A stretch of DNA of 64,000 bases from Pedobacter ghigonis (GTDB lineage Bacteria; Bacteroidota; Bacteroidia; Sphingobacteriales; Sphingobacteriaceae). Below the pieces are notes generated by a model, which made no database searches, was not told where the DNA came from, and worked only from the letters and a program-made list of their open reading frames with translations. Below are positions 41,535 through 50,450 of the stretch, piece after piece. The translations under genes were made by a program, and so were the position numbers. Numbering within the stretch: position 1 is the first letter of the stretch; the number at the start of each line of letters is the position of its first letter. Location of the stretch: contig NZ_CAESCM010000010.1 of assembly GCF_903166585.1 (NCBI RefSeq), forward strand, positions 124,001 through 188,000, read 5' to 3'.

Positions 41535-42965
41535 TTAGTCTATAACAGTGATTTTTAACATATTGGTTTTACCTTTAGCTTCAATTGGAATAGCTGCAGT
41601 ATTGATAATGATATCGCCTTGTTTAACCAGTTTTTTAGCTTTTAAGAACTCATTAACCTCAATGATGGTGTTATCGGTACTTTCCCACTTATCGTAGTAG
41701 AAACCTCTTACGCCCCAAAGTAAGCTCACTGCATTTAACAATGCGCGGTTGCTGGTAAAAATAAAAGTTAATGCTTCAGGGCGGTGGCTCGAAATTTCGA
41801 AAGCAGTATAACCGCTCAAAGTCATCGATACAATACCCACAGCATTGGTTTGTTTAGCAAGAAAACATGCAGAATCACAAATCGCATCACTTAAGAAAGA
41901 AGGCGATTTTGGTTTCAAGAACTTATCTGGATTGAACGGATAGTTGTTTTCTTCAATGTTTTGGATAATTTTTTGCATCGTTTCGATTACGATCAGCGGA
42001 AACTCACCAACCGATGTTTCGCCACTTAGCATTACCGCATCAGCACCATCCAAAACAGAGTTAGCTACGTCATTCACCTCAGCACGTGTTGGACGAGGAG
42101 TCGTAATCATGCTCTCTAACATCTGCGTAGCTACAATTACAGGTTTAGAAGCTGCCCTACATTTAGCAACAATCATTTTCTGTAACAACGGTACTTCTTC
42201 CATTGGGCATTCAACACCCAAATCGCCCCGGGCAACCATAATACCATCAGTTACAGCAATAATCTCATCGATATTCGCAATAGCTTCAGGTTTTTCAATT
42301 TTCGCAATTACACGGGCAGATTTACCGCGTTCAGCAATTATTTTTTTAAGTTCGATAATATCTTCAGCTTTACGCACAAAAGATAAACCGATCCACTCTA
42401 CGTCATTTTCCAGTACAAATTCTAAGTTCTCACGGTCTTCAGGTGTTAGTGAAGGGATAGAAACTTTAGTATTTGGCAGGTTTACCCCTTTTCTTGAAGT
42501 TAAAATACCACCGTGTACAATCTCGCAGGTAACCTCGTCTTTCAGGTTGGTAGATAAAACTTTCATCTGAAGTTTTCCATCATCCAAAAGGATAATTTCG
42601 CCAGCCTGAACATCCTGAGGGAAGTTTTGATAGGTGATGTAAATCCGTTCTTCATTACCAATACATTCGTTAGTGGTAATTACGGTTGTTTTACCGTTGA
42701 TCAGGTTAATACCACCTTCTTTTACCAAACCAATACGGATTTTAGGTCCTTGTAAATCGGCAAGAATACCTACATTATAATCGTATTTTTTGTTTAAATC
42801 GCGGATGGTATCTAAAACCGCCTGGTGATCGGCCTGCGATCCGTGCGAAAAGTTTAGACGGCAAACATCTAAACCTGCGTTAAACATACTATATAATACA
42901 TCTGGTTTTGCTGATGCAGGCCCTAGTGTGGCTACAATTTTGGTTCTCGAATGAAAAGGTTTCAT
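41535..42965 (-). CDS. pyk: pyruvate kinase
   Basis: 476 residues, full length. TKIVATLGPAS (residues 8-18), NFSHGSQADH (39-48), the active-site helix segment IIAERGKSARVIAKIEKPEAIANIDEII (near 210-237, catalytic Lys in KIEKPEA), MVARGDLGVECP, and TRAEVNDVANSVLDGADAVMLSGETSVGEFP. It makes ATP and pyruvate from phosphoenolpyruvate and ADP. Upstream spacer holds a 19-bp palindrome. Confidence 0.98.
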   Translation of the reverse strand: MKPFHSRTKIVATLGPASAKPDVLYSMFNAGLDVCRLNFSHGSQADHQAVLDTIRDLNKKYDYNVGILADLQGPKIRIGLVKEGGINLINGKTTVITTNECIGNEERIYITYQNFPQDVQAGEIILLDDGKLQMKVLSTNLKDEVTCEIVHGGILTSRKGVNLPNTKVSIPSLTPEDRENLEFVLENDVEWIGLSFVRKAEDIIELKKIIAERGKSARVIAKIEKPEAIANIDEIIAVTDGIMVARGDLGVECPMEEVPLLQKMIVAKCRAASKPVIVATQMLESMITTPRPTRAEVNDVANSVLDGADAVMLSGETSVGEFPLIVIETMQKIIQNIEENNYPFNPDKFLKPKSPSFLSDAICDSACFLAKQTNAVGIVSMTLSGYTAFEISSHRPEALTFIFTSNRALLNAVSLLWGVRGFYYDKWESTDNTIIEVNEFLKAKKLVKQGDIIINTAAIPIEAKGKTNMLKITVID

Positions 42966-43007
42966 TTAATTAATTGATTTTAGAATGCGGTTTAGCAAAC
43001 GCTATTA

Positions 43008-43026
43008 TTTATCTAAAATAGATAAA
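43008..43026. promoter_or_regulatory. 19-bp palindrome upstream of pyk
   Basis: TTTATCTAAAATAGATAAA, a perfect 8-3-8 inverted repeat in the 150-base spacer between the IPExxxVDY gene and pyk, 43 bases before the pyk start. It lies downstream of a possible -7 box TATATTTG (minus, 43079-43086), so it would be a roadblock-type operator or an RNA hairpin. Confidence 0.4.
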
Positions 43027-43115
43027 CCACATTAAATTTTATATATTTTGTTTCTTTGTTCTTTTTGTTTGTAACCGTCAAATATAGTGTATTTAATACA
43101 CCAAGTATATAATTT

Positions 43116-43535
43116 TTATATTACCAAATTCTCCTTACTCTTTAACTTAGTCGGATCTATCTTTGCAGCCACCTGTATATCAGGCAGTTTATTCAATCCG
43201 TTTAACAGATAATCCAAATCTTCCTTATCTATAAATTCTTTAATAATGATAAAGAAATCTACCTTGTTCATCTCCGGAATCAGAAAACCATCGCTGCTCC
43301 GGTTGCTGATCAGGTAATATTCTACCTCTCCCTGCTCTACAAAAAAGTAATATTTAGAGAAACACCAGGCCGGTTCGTCAATATTAAAAAAAATTTCGTG
43401 GTCTTCTATCTTTTCAAATTGTGTGTTTAAACGGGTATTAATTTTGTGGCAAAGTACATAGTCTTTTAGGGGTGCTGTAATCGCAATTAGTATAAAATCA
43501 AGGTCTAAGGTAAGTTTTAGGTAAGTTCTATTCAA
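43116..43535 (-). CDS. IPExxxVDY family protein
   Basis: 139 residues. The signature appears as LIPEMNKVDFF near 84-94 (the usual VDY is VDF here). A Bacteroidota-specific protein of unknown function, commonly found beside pyk and divergent from acpP-fabF-rnc, exactly the order seen. Possibly co-transcribed with pyk. Confidence 0.9.
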   Translation of the reverse strand: MNRTYLKLTLDLDFILIAITAPLKDYVLCHKINTRLNTQFEKIEDHEIFFNIDEPAWCFSKYYFFVEQGEVEYYLISNRSSDGFLIPEMNKVDFFIIIKEFIDKEDLDYLLNGLNKLPDIQVAAKIDPTKLKSKENLVI

Positions 43536-43629
43536 AGCGAAATAAATTATTTACAGAACGAAATTAAAAAACTAATTCTATATTCGCTGTGTTATTGAGA
43601 TACCAAAATTACGTATCGAAATAAAAACA

Positions 43630-43660
43630 TTTGAAAATTGTAAGAATTTATTTTTCTTTG
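43630..43660 (+). promoter_or_regulatory. promoter of acpP
   Basis: TTTG at 43630-43633, a spacer of 19, TTTCTTTG at 43653-43660 (one mismatch to TAnnTTTG). The leader is about 27 bases. Confidence 0.6.
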
Positions 43661-43693
43661 CACAGAATTATTTAACCATTAAATTATAAAATT

Positions 43694-43930
43694 ATGTCTG
43701 ATATTGCTTCAAGAGTTAAGGCTATTATCGTAGAAAAACTAGGTGTTGACGAAAGCGAAGTTACGCCAGAGGCTTCATTCACCAACGATTTAGGTGCAGA
43801 TTCTTTAGATACCGTAGAGTTGATTATGGAATTTGAAAAAGAATTCAATGTAGCTATTCCTGATGATCAGGCTGAAACCATCGGTACTGTTGGTCAAGCA
43901 ATTGCTTATTTGGAAAAAAACGTTAAATAG
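43694..43930 (+). CDS. acpP: acyl carrier protein
   Basis: 78 residues. GADSLDTVELIMEFE holds the serine (about Ser37) that carries 4'-phosphopantetheine. Strongly acidic, as usual. It carries growing acyl chains for fatty acid synthesis; fabF follows 21 bases later. Confidence 0.98.
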   Translation: MSDIASRVKAIIVEKLGVDESEVTPEASFTNDLGADSLDTVELIMEFEKEFNVAIPDDQAETIGTVGQAIAYLEKNVK

Positions 43931-43951
43931 AATTACGCTTTTTCAGTATAA

Positions 43952-45205
43952 ATGGAATTAAAAAGAGTAGTAGTAACAGGGTTGGGTGCGCTCACTCCTA
44001 TAGGCAATAATGTTCCCGATTTTTGGGAAGGATTGACTAACGGGGTGAGTGGCGCTGCTCCTATTAAGGGTTTTGATACTGAAAAGTTCAAGACTAAATT
44101 CGCATGTGAGGTTAAAAATTTCAATCCAGAAGACTTTTTGGAGAAGAAAGAAGCCCGCAAGCTAGATCCGTTTGTACAATATGCCCTTGTGGCTACAGAT
44201 GAGGCTGTGAAGGATGGAGGTTTCGATTTCGAAAAATTAGATACCAACCGAATCGGCGTAATCTGGGGTGCGGGCATAGGTGGATTGAAAACATTTTTGG
44301 ACGAAATTTCAAATTTTGCCAAAGGTGATGGTACGCCAAGATACAATCCATTTTTTATCCCTAAAATGATTATTGATATCGCTCCAGGGCATATCTCTAT
44401 CAAATACGGTTTACGTGGGCCAAATTTTGCAACTGTTTCGGCATGTGCTTCTTCTACAAACGCCATGATTGATGCATTTAACTATATCCGTTTGGGTATG
44501 GCCGATGTTATTATCAGTGGTGGTTCTGAAGCAATCATTAACGAAGCAGGAATGGGTGGTTTTAACGCCATGCATGCATTATCTACACGTAACGATGATC
44601 CGGCAACAGCATCTCGTCCTTTTGATAAAGACCGTGATGGCTTCGTAGCTGGTGAAGGTGCAGGAACCATTATTTTAGAAGAACTTGAGCACGCAAAAGC
44701 AAGGGGTGCAAAAATTTATGCAGAACTTGTGGGCGGTGGAATGAGTGCTGATGCTAATCACATCACAGCACCACATCCTGAAGGTTTAGGTGCCAGAATG
44801 GTAATGACAAATGCGCTAAAAGATGCTGGTTTAACACCTGCTGATATAGACTACATCAATGTTCACGGTACCTCTACACCGCTGGGTGATATTAGCGAAA
44901 CCAAAGCCATTGGTACATTATTTGGCGAAGATGCTTATCGTTTAAACATCAGTTCTACCAAATCAATGACAGGTCACCTCTTAGGAGCTGCCGGTGCTGT
45001 TGAAGCAATTGCCGCAATTCTTGCTGTTAAAAATGATATTGTTCCTCCAACAATCAATCACTTTACAGATGATCCTGCATTTGACCCTAAATTGAACTTT
45101 ACTTTTAACAAAGCGCAAAAACGTACTGTTAGAGCAGCTTTGAGTAATACATTCGGTTTTGGTGGTCATAACGCTTCTGTGATTTTCAAGAAATACGAAG
45201 ATTAG
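43952..45205 (+). CDS. fabF: beta-ketoacyl-ACP synthase II
   Basis: 417 residues. Thiolase fold with the catalytic cysteine in TVSACASSTNAM (about Cys165), histidines in NVHGTSTPLGD and SMTGHLLGAAGAVE, and GFGGHNAS at the C-terminal end. It elongates acyl-ACP with malonyl-ACP. Part of the acpP-fabF-rnc cluster. Confidence 0.98.
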   Translation: MELKRVVVTGLGALTPIGNNVPDFWEGLTNGVSGAAPIKGFDTEKFKTKFACEVKNFNPEDFLEKKEARKLDPFVQYALVATDEAVKDGGFDFEKLDTNRIGVIWGAGIGGLKTFLDEISNFAKGDGTPRYNPFFIPKMIIDIAPGHISIKYGLRGPNFATVSACASSTNAMIDAFNYIRLGMADVIISGGSEAIINEAGMGGFNAMHALSTRNDDPATASRPFDKDRDGFVAGEGAGTIILEELEHAKARGAKIYAELVGGGMSADANHITAPHPEGLGARMVMTNALKDAGLTPADIDYINVHGTSTPLGDISETKAIGTLFGEDAYRLNISSTKSMTGHLLGAAGAVEAIAAILAVKNDIVPPTINHFTDDPAFDPKLNFTFNKAQKRTVRAALSNTFGFGGHNASVIFKKYED

Positions 45206-45298
45206 TTTAATGCAGCTGCCATATAATTTTGTATGCTAATTAAAAATAGATAACTTAGTTAAATATGCTGATTAGCCGTTAATTGTGTTATTTATTTA

Positions 45299-46027
45299 AT
45301 GCCGATATTAAAATTATATAAACTTTATCTTTCTCCCGAAAAGGAGTTTGTTAAAAAGCTGAGAAATATTTTGGGCTTTATTCCAGGGAATGTTACGCTA
45401 TATAAAATGGCGTTCAGGCACCGCTCTGTGGCTAAGGTTTTAAAAAATGGCAGCAGAAGCAGCAACGAACGTCTGGAGTTTTTAGGCGATGCAGTTTTAG
45501 GATCGGTAATAGCAGAATTACTTTTCAAACATTATCCGTACAAGGAAGAGGGTTTCTTAACCGAAATGCGCTCAAAAATTGTGAACCGGGCTAACCTCAA
45601 CCAATTGGCTAAAAAAATTGGTTTTGATAAGCTCATCCAATTCGACCAGCGTTCGGTAAGCATCCAAACCAAGCACAATTCGATGCTGGGCGATGCTTTC
45701 GAAGCCATTGTTGGGGCCATTTACATGGATAAGGGCTATAACTTTACCAAAGAGTTTTTGCTCCGTCGCATTGTAAAGCCCCATATCGATATCCATACCC
45801 TCGAACTCACCGAAACCAACTTTAAAAGTAAACTGATTGAATGGTGCCAGCGCCATGGCAAAGATGTAATGTTCGAACTAGTACAAAATAGCGAAGGCGA
45901 AAGTGCCAAACTATTTACTATTACGGCCTTAGTTGAAGGCGAAAAATATGGCACTGGAAGAGATTACAACAAGAAAAATGCAGAGAAACTGGCAGCAGAA
46001 AAGGCTTGCGAAGCGTTGAGTATTTAG
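45299..46027 (+). CDS. rnc: ribonuclease III
   Basis: 242 residues. The RNase III signature NERLEFLGDAVLGSVIAE is near 59-76, with the second acidic site in LGDAFEAIVGAIYMDKG (about 130-146), then a C-terminal dsRNA-binding domain (about 172-240, TGRDYNKKNAEKLAAEKACEAL). It processes rRNA and structured mRNA. It is 93 bases after fabF, conserved order. Confidence 0.97.
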   Translation: MPILKLYKLYLSPEKEFVKKLRNILGFIPGNVTLYKMAFRHRSVAKVLKNGSRSSNERLEFLGDAVLGSVIAELLFKHYPYKEEGFLTEMRSKIVNRANLNQLAKKIGFDKLIQFDQRSVSIQTKHNSMLGDAFEAIVGAIYMDKGYNFTKEFLLRRIVKPHIDIHTLELTETNFKSKLIEWCQRHGKDVMFELVQNSEGESAKLFTITALVEGEKYGTGRDYNKKNAEKLAAEKACEALSI

Positions 46028-46191
46028 TCGATTGGGTTAATTGTATAAACTGATTAATCGGTTAATTGATTCCTTCGCATAACTGCAAACTGTCAATTGA
46101 AAACTGTTTACTGGCTACTGTCTTGACGACTAAACTTCGCACATCGGATTTTCCGACTATCAACTCGAAACTCCCAACTCAAAACTCAAAC
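46028..46191. repeat. word-like AT-rich intergenic repeat
   Basis: Contains GGTTAATTG, AACTGCAAACTG, TCAATTGAAAACTG, CAACTCGAAACTCCC and AACTCAAAACTC in series, akin to 27244-27450. It fills the whole gap between rnc and the convergent paralogue gene. Confidence 0.5.
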
Positions 46192-46902
46192 CTACTTCCC
46201 TTTCCCCAGCGTATCTGTAAACTTCTTCGATGATTCTTTAATGTATTTGATGTAATCGTAGCTGTTCCAATATTGGGCTTTATCAAATTCAGGGCGACAG
46301 TTGAGCATGTATTTCTCTAAAGTATCGCCTCTTAACTCTGTATTGTTTTTAATGATGCTCTGATTAAAATACACATCAATCTGCGATTGCTTTATCTCGT
46401 TATCGGCATATCGGCCAAATCTGCGTGCATTTTTAGGGTCGCTACCGAATAAATTATACAAGGCATTTAACGGACTAAAAATAGCCGATAAAAGCGTGGT
46501 TTTACCACCATTGTACACTCCTTTGTTTCTATACTCCCTTTTGATTTCGGCTAAATCCTGCTGTTTGGTATTACCATAAACGGTTACATCATCAAGTGTA
46601 GTACTTGCGCGTACCAGATAAACAATAATATCTTCCTGATTTTTTACCACCACCCTTTGATCGATCAGGTTTCTTTTAATTACCAAAAGTGTATCGCCAA
46701 TTTTTGCTTTAAGCTGAAACATCCCGATGTCGTTACTGCCTACACCGATGCCTGTACGCAAATTGGTAATTTCGGATAAGGCAATCCTGATGTTCGAACC
46801 TTTTTCAATAACCACACCTTTAACAATAAAATCCTGAGCCTGGGCAAATAATCCCAGGGTAGTTAAAAGAATGAGTATAATGGTAAATTTTAAATTCTTC
46901 AT
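46192..46902 (-). CDS. tandem envelope protein paralogue 1 (carboxypeptidase-regulatory-like)
   Basis: 236 residues. Signal peptide (cleavage near AQAQ) and a beta-sandwich resembling CarboxypepD_reg at about 25-110: KGVVIEKGSNIRIALSEITN, GVGSNDIGMFQLKAKIGDTLLVIKR, then LDDVTVYGNTKQ, the kind of linker that precedes a TonB plug. The second half is helical and ends YDYIKYIKESSKKFTDTL. It looks like the N-terminal extension of a SusC protein carried on its own. Last of three tandem copies; function unknown. Confidence 0.8.
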   Translation of the reverse strand: MKNLKFTIILILLTTLGLFAQAQDFIVKGVVIEKGSNIRIALSEITNLRTGIGVGSNDIGMFQLKAKIGDTLLVIKRNLIDQRVVVKNQEDIIVYLVRASTTLDDVTVYGNTKQQDLAEIKREYRNKGVYNGGKTTLLSAIFSPLNALYNLFGSDPKNARRFGRYADNEIKQSQIDVYFNQSIIKNNTELRGDTLEKYMLNCRPEFDKAQYWNSYDYIKYIKESSKKFTDTLGKGK

Positions 46903-46909
46903 GTTGTAA

Positions 46910-47626
46910 TTAATTGTTGCGTTTCAAAGTATCGGTATAATGTTTAGCCGATTCTTTGATGTATTTAACAGCATCGTAATTGTTCCAGTTGTTTGCCATG
47001 CTGCTGCTGGGATAATAGTCGAGCAAAAATTTATCCAGTTCCTTTCCCCTTAAAGTGGTATAACTGGTTACCAGGCTTTTATTAAAGAATTTATCTATCT
47101 CAATTAAGCTCAGCTCTTTCTTATAATAACGGTTAAAATTACGTGCTCTTGCCGGTGTTTTCCCAAATAACTCATAAAAAAATGTTAACGGGCTACCACC
47201 GAAGGGGTTTAATAAAATTAATGGCGGTTTACCGGCATAAAAAGAGCCATTATGTTTCAAATCGCGCTTAATATCCTCCATCTCCTGCTTTTTCGTTTGC
47301 CCTTTAACCGTCACCTCTTCCAGCATCGTACTTCCTCTGATTAGGTAAACTACCAGATCATCATCCGTTTTAACCACAATTTTTTGATCGGTCAAATTCC
47401 TTTTTTTAACCAATAGCGTATCCCCTAACTTCGCATTTAGCTGAAAAAGGCCGATCTCATTGCTGGCCGTACCCATTTTATTATTCAGGTTGGTAATTTC
47501 GGCAAGGGCAATTCGCACATTCGAACCTTTTTCAATTACCACCCCTTTAAGCACAAAGTTTTGGGCCTTGCTGCTTAAGCCGTGTACAACCATAATCAGT
47601 AAAAGAATAAATTTCAAATGCTTCAT
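46910..47626 (-). CDS. tandem envelope protein paralogue 2
   Basis: 238 residues, same plan as its neighbours: signal peptide (cleavage near SKAQ), KGVVIEKGSNVRIALAEITN, GDTLLVKKRNLTDQKIVVK, LEEVTVKGQTKKQEMEDIKRDLKH, and a helical second half ending YDAVKYIKESAKHYTDTL. It is the closer relative of copy 1. Seven-base spacers on both sides mark a single operon of three. Confidence 0.8.
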   Translation of the reverse strand: MKHLKFILLLIMVVHGLSSKAQNFVLKGVVIEKGSNVRIALAEITNLNNKMGTASNEIGLFQLNAKLGDTLLVKKRNLTDQKIVVKTDDDLVVYLIRGSTMLEEVTVKGQTKKQEMEDIKRDLKHNGSFYAGKPPLILLNPFGGSPLTFFYELFGKTPARARNFNRYYKKELSLIEIDKFFNKSLVTSYTTLRGKELDKFLLDYYPSSSMANNWNNYDAVKYIKESAKHYTDTLKRNN

Positions 47627-47633
47627 CAGGTAT

Positions 47634-48347
47634 TTATAAGGGCGTATTCAATGTATCTAAATATTGCCGGGCCGATTTTTTAATGTATCCCGCTGCATCA
47701 TAAGTATTCCACTTTTTAATCTGCTTATGTTTAGGCCTGTAATTTACCATAAACACCTCCAGCTCTTTCCCTGTTAAACTCGTATTCCTTTTTACCAGAC
47801 TCTGATTAAAAAACTTGTCTATTTCAAGTTCCTTTAGCTCCTCATTATAATACCTGTCAAACCGCCTGGCTCTTTTTCTTTCTGCGCTAAACAATTCCAT
47901 TATAGCTGCAAGCGGGTAGCGCATATAGTGAAGCGGATTTCTGTTCTTCCCATAAAAGTAAGTCTTCTTACGATGTTCTAACCTAACAGCCAATAAGTTT
48001 TCTTGTTTGTTTTCTGCCTTAATTGTTACATCTTCCAAAATCATATCCGCCCGAATAAGGTTTACAATAAAATCTTTATCGCTTTTAACAATCACGTACT
48101 GATTATCGAACTTTCTCTTCTGGACTAATAACGTATCGCCAATTTTTGCTGCGATTTGAAAGAAGCCCATATCATTTGTGCCAACCCCTTGATTGGTGCG
48201 GGTATTGGTTACAACAGCCAGGGCAATTCGAATGTCGGTCCCTTTTTCAAAAACAACACCTTTTGAAACAACAGCCTGTGCCATAATATTTTCAGGTACA
48301 ATCAGAAAGCTTATAGAAAGAAAAAAGAGCGTAAAAAATGCTTTCAT
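47634..48347 (-). CDS. tandem envelope protein paralogue 3
   Basis: 237 residues, first gene of the three-copy operon. Signal peptide (cleavage near IMAQ), KGVVFEKGTDIRIALAVVTN, NQGVGTNDMGFFQIAAKIGDTLLVQKR, LEDVTIKAENKQ, and a very basic middle with paired arginines (ERKRARRFDRYYNEELKELEIDKFF-type region) and the shared end YDAAGYIKKSARQYLDTL. The most divergent copy, so probably the oldest split. Confidence 0.8.
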   Translation of the reverse strand: MKAFFTLFFLSISFLIVPENIMAQAVVSKGVVFEKGTDIRIALAVVTNTRTNQGVGTNDMGFFQIAAKIGDTLLVQKRKFDNQYVIVKSDKDFIVNLIRADMILEDVTIKAENKQENLLAVRLEHRKKTYFYGKNRNPLHYMRYPLAAIMELFSAERKRARRFDRYYNEELKELEIDKFFNQSLVKRNTSLTGKELEVFMVNYRPKHKQIKKWNTYDAAGYIKKSARQYLDTLNTPL

Positions 48348-48417
48348 ATCTGTAAGATATTTTTCGTAAAATTAACACTTGTTACACGTTCAAACTGTTA
48401 ACAAAACGTTAATAAAC

Positions 48418-49146
48418 ATGAGAAAGCTACTGGGTGGATTTTATTTATTGTACGCTGCAATGGTATTCTTTATACTCATGGTGATCGTTTGCCCGTTTAT
48501 CATGCTCAGTATGGGGATTTTTAACGAAAAAAACGGCCGGAAGATTTCTTTCTATTTCCTAAAATTATGGGCCTGGGGTTTCAGTCTATTTACCTGCCTG
48601 TGGTTTATTGCCAGAGGCGCTAAAATTGATACCGCGAGGGTTTACATTTACGTAGGCAACCACAGTTCGTTTTTAGATGCTGTGGCCATCGTACTAGGCA
48701 TACCGCAGGCTTTTAGTCCGCTGGGAAAAATAGAAATGCTTAAAATACCGGTTTTTGGCTGGATCTATAAGCGGTTGGTGGTGATGATCGACCGCAGCAG
48801 CCGGGAAAGCCGTGATCATTCTGTAGCCGAATTGCGTAAAGACCTCGCCGAAGGGCAATCGATTCTAATTTTCCCCGAAGGAACGATGAATAAATCAGAT
48901 CAACCTTTAGCTCCTTTTTACGATGGTGCTTTTCGTTTAGCGATAGAAACCCAAACGCCCATCTTACCCTTTGCCATACTCAACAGCAGAGCACATTTAC
49001 CGCGAACCGATCCGCTATTGTTGTATCCGGGAACCATTAAAACGGTATTTGGCGAAGCTGTTGAAGTGAAAGGTTTGGGAACAGAAGATCTGGAAGAATT
49101 GAAGCAAAAAACGTTTAATGCGATTTTAAACTTGCTGGAAAAGTAG
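48418..49146 (+). CDS. 1-acyl-sn-glycerol-3-phosphate acyltransferase-like enzyme
   Basis: 242 residues from the ATG at 48418 (the frame opens at a TTG 13 codons earlier). One or two N-terminal membrane helices (about 8-30, 48-62), then the acyltransferase box NHSSFLDAV (HxxxxD) and the glycerophosphate-binding FPEGTMNKS (about 148-156). It would acylate lysophosphatidic acid or a similar lipid at the inner membrane. Divergent from the paralogue operon. Confidence 0.88.
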   Translation: MRKLLGGFYLLYAAMVFFILMVIVCPFIMLSMGIFNEKNGRKISFYFLKLWAWGFSLFTCLWFIARGAKIDTARVYIYVGNHSSFLDAVAIVLGIPQAFSPLGKIEMLKIPVFGWIYKRLVVMIDRSSRESRDHSVAELRKDLAEGQSILIFPEGTMNKSDQPLAPFYDGAFRLAIETQTPILPFAILNSRAHLPRTDPLLLYPGTIKTVFGEAVEVKGLGTEDLEELKQKTFNAILNLLEK

Positions 49147-49470
49147 CACAGTACTTCTTTTGATCAGAAAATGCGTGCTCCGGTACTTTTGGCCAAATCA
49201 GTCCTGTTGTCCGTTTTATCCCGATGAAAAATCGGGGATGTCACTCCCATCACGTTTAAGAACCGATGTTCTGCAATTGTATGGAACAGGCCCGGCCAAA
49301 AGCTACAGAACCCTGTAAATAAACCCTATTGAAATGAAAAATCCACAGCGCAGCCCGGACTTGTAATGAAAAGCGGGACTGTAATTCCAATGAAATGCTT
49401 AGCGCTCGTTTTCCAAATGTAAAAGTATTTCAGCCGATCAGCTATAACTCTGGCTCCTTGCCCATTATTA
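49147..49470. other. non-coding spacer with a nested foldback
   Basis: About 320 bases without a credible gene. Nested complementary arms: TTTTGGCC (49187-49194) with GGCCAAAA (49294-49301), CCTGTT (49203-49208) with AACAGG (49285-49290), and an inner hairpin CCCGAT/ATCGGG (49220-49236). Downstream, CCCGGACTTGTAAT (49354-49367) and GCGGGACTGTAATTCC look like a decayed relative of the GTCTGGATT hairpins. It could be a structured RNA or a small non-autonomous element. Confidence 0.45.
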
Positions 49471-49501
49471 TTTCTCCTTTCGGCTTAAAACCCTATCTTT
49501 G
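49471..49501 (+). promoter_or_regulatory. promoter of yicC, near-leaderless
   Basis: TTTC (49471-49474), a spacer of 19, TATCTTTG (49494-49501, exact -7 box). The ATG follows three bases later, so the transcript probably begins at or within a few bases of the start codon. Confidence 0.5.
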
Positions 49502-49504
49502 CGC

Positions 49505-50380
49505 ATGATAAAATCCATGACAGGATACGGCTTAGCAACAGCCGATTATGCAAATGCAAAGTATAGTGTCGAAATCAAATCGCTCAACAGTAAATTCCTG
49601 GAGCTCAATTTAAAATACCCTAAAGCTTTTTCTGATAAAGAGTTGATTCTGCGTAACATGTGCAGTAAAGATATCGAAAGAGGAAAAGTAAGTTTAAGCA
49701 TCAATGTAGAACGCACCAATGGTGAAGTTACAGGTGCTACAATTAATACCGCACTATTAAGCCACTACTACCAACAACTTGTTGCGGTTAACAATGAATT
49801 AGGAGCCGATAGCAGTAATTTATTGCAAACTGCCTTAACTTTTCCGGATGTGATTAGTTATAAAGAAGAAAGTGTAAGCGAAGATGAGTGGAACCACTTA
49901 TACCAGATTTTCACTTCTGCCTTAGCCAACTTTAATAAATTTAGAGAAGACGAAGGTGCGGTATTAAAGGCCGATTTAGAATTGAGGATCAAAAACATTC
50001 TTTCTTACTTTAAATCTGTTGAAGAACTGGAGCCAAAAAGGATTGCAGCTATCCGCGATAAGTTTAGCCAGTTTTTAGAGGATGCAGTGGGTAAGGTAAA
50101 CATAGACCAGAACCGTTTTGAGCAGGAATTAATCTATTACATTGATAAGATTGATATTACCGAAGAAAAAACACGTTTGAAAAGTCACTGCGATTATTTC
50201 TTGCAAACCCTGGCAAGTAAGGAAGCAAACGGCAAAAAAATGGGCTTTATCTCGCAGGAAATAGGACGGGAAATTAACACCATGGGTGCTAAGGCAAACG
50301 ATGCCCAGATGCAACAATTTGTGGTGGGAATGAAAGAAGAATTAGAAAAGATAAAAGAACAATTATTAAACGTACTATAA
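49505..50380 (+). CDS. yicC: YicC family endoribonuclease-like protein
   Basis: 291 residues from the ATG at 49505 (MIKSMTGYGLA, the family's conserved opening). The C-terminal half carries DKIDITEEKTRLKSHCDYFLQTL and GKKMGFISQEIGREINTMGAKANDAQMQQFVVGMKEELEKIKEQLLNVL-type sequence of the YicC/DUF1732 family. Family members cut RNA. It precedes gmk by 70 bases, the order usual in bacteria. Confidence 0.94.
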   Translation: MIKSMTGYGLATADYANAKYSVEIKSLNSKFLELNLKYPKAFSDKELILRNMCSKDIERGKVSLSINVERTNGEVTGATINTALLSHYYQQLVAVNNELGADSSNLLQTALTFPDVISYKEESVSEDEWNHLYQIFTSALANFNKFREDEGAVLKADLELRIKNILSYFKSVEELEPKRIAAIRDKFSQFLEDAVGKVNIDQNRFEQELIYYIDKIDITEEKTRLKSHCDYFLQTLASKEANGKKMGFISQEIGREINTMGAKANDAQMQQFVVGMKEELEKIKEQLLNVL

Positions 50381-50450
50381 AAAGGTTTAAAGCATAAAGA
50401 CTGAAGCATTAAGCTTTGGCCTTTCTGCTTCAAGCTTTAGGCTTATAACA

